Shown here: positions 5,838-8,355 of the stretch, in pieces | How positions within the stretch are numbered: position 1 is the first letter of the stretch | Layout: each line of letters begins with the position of its first letter | Origin: Bacteroidales bacterium | GTDB taxonomy: Bacteria; Bacteroidota; Bacteroidia; Bacteroidales; ML635J-15 | Length of the DNA: 8,355 nt | Assembly: GCA_028696755.1 (NCBI GenBank) | Contig: JAQVGK010000130.1 | Span: 1-8,355, forward strand | Direction: 5' to 3' | Notes under the pieces: model-generated | What the model was told of the DNA's origin: nothing | Databases searched by the model: none | The model's input: only the letters and a program-made list of their open reading frames with translations | Program-made: the position numbers and the translations under genes

Positions 5838-7243
5838 AGTTCGGAGTTTTTATGATCGATTTGCTCTACTTTTGCAGGTATATCAACATAAAATGTGGTT
5901 CCAATGTTTTTTGTGGATTCAACCCTTATTATACCACCAAGTAAAGTTGTATTTTCTTTGGCAATACATAATCCCAAACCAAGTCCACCGTATTTGGCCG
6001 AAATGTCGTCATGCTCCTGCGAAAACCTATGGAAGATTTTCTCCATATTTTCGGGCGAAATTCCAATGCCACTGTCTTTTATATAAAAGCAAACTCTTCC
6101 TTTTTCACTGTCGCAAACACCAAATTCTACATAACCTTTCTCAGTAAATTTTAGAGCATTCTCGATAAGATTGCTAAGAATTTTGTGCAATTTGTGTTGA
6201 TCTGTCTCAACGAATAATTCGCTATTATTAGATTTTAATCTAATATCGATACTATTTCCAGTGTTTAGATTAAAAACCAAATACAAGTCTTGTAAAAAAT
6301 CATCGACTTTAAATCGTTTAATATCAAGAGTAATTTGCTTTGTTTCCAAAAAAGAAATTTCCAAAATATCATCAATTACCCTCTGCAACTTTTCGCCCGA
6401 CTGAACAACGATATCTGCAAATTGTTTTCTTTTTTCTTCACTTAAACCATCTTTCTTTAGTAGTCGCGAAAATCCCATAATACCATTTAATGGAGTGCGA
6501 ACCTCATGCGACATGTTGTGAAGAAACTCTGTTTTAAGACGATTACTATCTTCAGCTTTTATCTTTGCTTCAATAAGTTGTTCTTGATACAGCTTTTGTT
6601 TTTCGAGTAAATCGCGATATTTTGCATTTGCCTCCTCGAGAATAGCATTTTGCTTATGTTCAGTTTCGATTTTCTGGATTAATTTACTTTGGATAACATT
6701 GTAAGCAAATAAAAATAGAAAAGCAAGAAACGAATATGTGGCGACAGACATTACCCATGAAGTTGTATCAGTTATTAAGTAATAAAAATCATTAGCATAA
6801 ACCCAATTGCCACTAACATACATTATCGACGAAAAAACCGAAACCAAAATGCATAAAATAATATTGATTGTTGCTTCTCTTTTTTCTAAAAATGCAGCAG
6901 CAAAGGTTGAAGCGCACAACAATAGCATATACGAAGCTCCTGCGTAACCAGCAATCCAGAAATTATACAATGACATCAAAGCCACAGTATAAATTACTGT
7001 ATAGGCTTTATATTTATACTTTATTTTTCTAAAAAAAATCAAATTGAAGATTATAGGAATAAATAAGAACAAGTTTATAAATCCAATAATATTTAGCTCT
7101 AGTCCATACGAAAAGTACAAATTGTAAAGTATAACAGGCACTCCAAATATCGAACTTATAAGCATAACCCTATATAGCATCAAGTCTTTAACTTCTTGAA
7201 TGCTATTGGTTTTAATGATATCTGATTCTTTAAGGATTTTCAC
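5834..7243 (-). CDS. Six-transmembrane sensor histidine kinase (no receiver domain)
   Basis: This is a 469-residue inner-membrane histidine kinase that would autophosphorylate and pass phosphate to a response regulator not encoded in the window. The N-terminal half has six hydrophobic segments (about 23-46, 52-71, 80-99, 102-119, 125-144, 162-184) with only short loops, so there is no large periplasmic sensor domain. A charged, likely coiled-coil linker spans about 186-236. The HisKA domain contains SHEVRTPLNG with phospho-acceptor H246. The ATPase domain shows the N box (NLIENALKFT, 358-367), G1 (DSGIGI, 390-395), the F box (IFHRFSQ, 403-409) and G2 (GGLGLGL, 419-425), so it looks catalytically intact. 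The start is a GTG at 7243-7241 that overlaps the amylase stop (TAGTG). The first downstream ATG (residue 22, 7180) would leave the first helix largely intact and remains possible. The signal sensed is unknown. The 3' end overlaps truA by four bases. Confidence 0.92.
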   Translation of the reverse strand: MKILKESDIIKTNSIQEVKDLMLYRVMLISSIFGVPVILYNLYFSYGLELNIIGFINLFLFIPIIFNLIFFRKIKYKYKAYTVIYTVALMSLYNFWIAGYAGASYMLLLCASTFAAAFLEKREATINIILCILVSVFSSIMYVSGNWVYANDFYYLITDTTSWVMSVATYSFLAFLFLFAYNVIQSKLIQKIETEHKQNAILEEANAKYRDLLEKQKLYQEQLIEAKIKAEDSNRLKTEFLHNMSHEVRTPLNGIMGFSRLLKKDGLSEEKRKQFADIVVQSGEKLQRVIDDILEISFLETKQITLDIKRFKVDDFLQDLYLVFNLNTGNSIDIRLKSNNSELFVETDQHKLHKILSNLIENALKFTEKGYVEFGVCDSEKGRVCFYIKDSGIGISPENMEKIFHRFSQEHDDISAKYGGLGLGLCIAKENTTLLGGIIRVESTKNIGTTFYVDIPAKVEQIDHKNSEL

Positions 7244-8355
7244 TATTTTTTAATTAAGACAAGATATTCCCATGAATTAAGACTTAAATTCTTTAAGCTT
7301 TGAGCATTGTATGTTTTTCCATCAAAATAGTTTTGGTATTCTGCATTTTTGTCTTTCAGTTTAATCTCTGCACTGGCAGTTTTACCCGAGAAATTAAATA
7401 CAGCAACAATTTCGTTATCATCTTTTTTTCGTGTAAAAGCAAATACTGGAGATTTTTTTGAAGAATGAATAATTTTAAAATCACCACCATATTCGCCATT
7501 CCACAAAACAGGATTGTCTTTTTTTAGCTTGTTCATTTTTGTGTAGAAATCCTGATATTTATAGTCACCCCAAATTACTGTATCCTTGTCAAAAAACTTT
7601 AGTCGTTTATCAAATGCTGCTTCCTGACCAGAGTATAGCAGTGGCATGCCCGGCAAAGTGTAGCATAATACCGAAAAGCAAAGATGTCCATCACCATACC
7701 GTTCGAACTCGGTTCCATTCCATGAGTTTTCGTCGTGATTAGTTGTAAATCTCATCTTCACACTTCCTGCAGGAAAGTTTTTTGCTTCCCAATTAAGAAT
7801 AGTGTCTAGTTCGGTTACGGGTTTTTCTCCCTTAGCTATTTGATTCATCCCATGCAAAAGCCACCACGAGTACGACATATCAAATGCAGCTTTATGATGT
7901 TCTGGCTTTTCGGCTTCGGCAAGCATAAATACTGGTTTAACCTTGTCAAGCTCCATACGTGCCGAATCCCAAAAATCAGTCGGAACCATTTCGGCAACAT
8001 CACATCTAAATCCATCAATGTCAGTTTCTGTAATCCAGTATTTCATGTCTTCGACCATGGCATTGCGCATTGCTTTACTGTCATAATTAAGATCCATAAC
8101 GTCAGACCAATCGGCAACTGGTGGGATGTAGTTTCCTAAAGAATCTTTAGTGTAAAAATCTGGATGTGCTTCTACCCAAATATGATCCCAAGATGTGTGA
8201 TTTGCCACCCAATCAAGAATTACATACATTCCATTTTCGTGCGCTACTTTTATCATTTCCTTAAAATCGGCAAGAGTTCCAAATTCATGATTAACTTTTC
8301 GGTAATCCTGTATTGAATAATACGAACCTTTAACACCTTTACGATTTTTAATTCC
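7243..8355 (-). CDS. GH13 alpha-amylase family glycoside hydrolase, N-terminus beyond window
   Basis: This enzyme would hydrolyse alpha-1,4-glucans such as starch, glycogen or maltodextrins. The frame is open from the stop (7245-7243) to the window edge. The ATG at 8256 is internal, because 33 further in-frame codons (GIKNRKGVKGSYYS...) match the family upstream of it; 370 residues are visible. Numbered from the right edge, the GH13 regions are DWVANH (48-53), GFRCDVAE (115-122) with nucleophile D119, MLAEAE (144-149) with acid/base E147, and FTTNHDEN (202-209) with transition-state stabiliser D207. The catalytic triad is therefore intact. Later landmarks are the LPGMPLLYSGQEA segment and a C-terminal beta-sandwich ending LVLIKK. 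The missing part should hold the start of the barrel and perhaps a signal peptide, so localisation cannot be judged. The stop overlaps the kinase start by one base, indicating an operon. The exact GH13 subfamily and substrate are not assigned. Confidence 0.93.
   Translation of the reverse strand, partial: GIKNRKGVKGSYYSIQDYRKVNHEFGTLADFKEMIKVAHENGMYVILDWVANHTSWDHIWVEAHPDFYTKDSLGNYIPPVADWSDVMDLNYDSKAMRNAMVEDMKYWITETDIDGFRCDVAEMVPTDFWDSARMELDKVKPVFMLAEAEKPEHHKAAFDMSYSWWLLHGMNQIAKGEKPVTELDTILNWEAKNFPAGSVKMRFTTNHDENSWNGTEFERYGDGHLCFSVLCYTLPGMPLLYSGQEAAFDKRLKFFDKDTVIWGDYKYQDFYTKMNKLKKDNPVLWNGEYGGDFKIIHSSKKSPVFAFTRKKDDNEIVAVFNFSGKTASAEIKLKDKNAEYQNYFDGKTYNAQSLKNLSLNSWEYLVLIKK

Noticed and set aside
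5872..6147. Plus-strand open frame of 91 codons opposite the kinase
   Set aside because: It is antisense to the conserved ATPase domain and has no recognisable protein features.
646..7243. Propeller protein and histidine kinase as a split hybrid two-component sensor
   Set aside because: The idea is attractive because Reg_prop blades usually precede kinases. However, this protein carries a T9SS sorting domain that would place it outside the outer membrane. The kinase is in the inner membrane, has no matching periplasmic domain, and lies in the opposite operon.
8254..8256. ATG at 8256 as the start of the amylase
   Set aside because: The frame stays open for 33 more codons to the window edge, and those codons encode recognisable GH13 sequence, so this methionine is internal.

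Overview
The window looks like a chromosomal stretch from a member of the Bacteroidota. The DNA is AT-rich, Shine-Dalgarno sequences are absent, and a promoter box of the TAnnTTTG type precedes the first gene. That gene encodes a very large exported protein ending in a type IX secretion (T9SS) sorting domain. It also carries SprB-type repeats and Reg_prop propeller blades, all characteristic of this phylum. I cannot assign a genus.

Layout. Positions 1-550 hold no convincing gene. This stretch contains a palindrome-rich, locally GC-rich island (about 200-475) with several hairpins and a nested inverted repeat, probably a dispersed intergenic repeat or a structured RNA. A strong intrinsic terminator follows at 551-589. 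A promoter box at 613-620 then leads into a 1489-residue surface protein (646-5115, +). It has a signal peptide, 14 propeller blades, about eight SprB-like units, two fibronectin-III-like domains and a T9SS sorting domain. Its stop codon overlaps the start of truA (5115-5837, +), the tRNA pseudouridine synthase.

The right half is on the minus strand. A six-transmembrane sensor histidine kinase (5834-7243) converges on truA, and the two reading frames overlap by 4 bases. Its GTG start overlaps by one base the stop of an upstream GH13 alpha-amylase (7243-8355), whose N-terminus lies beyond the right edge.

How the genes work together. Two short operons face each other tail to tail. The left pair couples an exported repeat protein to a tRNA-modifying housekeeping enzyme. 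The right pair couples an alpha-glucan hydrolase to a signalling kinase with no response regulator in view. No mobile element, CRISPR array or tRNA/rRNA gene was recognised. The points most worth a second look are the 14-blade (2 x 7) propeller joined to SprB repeats on a T9SS-secreted protein, the structured intergenic island, and the amylase-kinase coupling.
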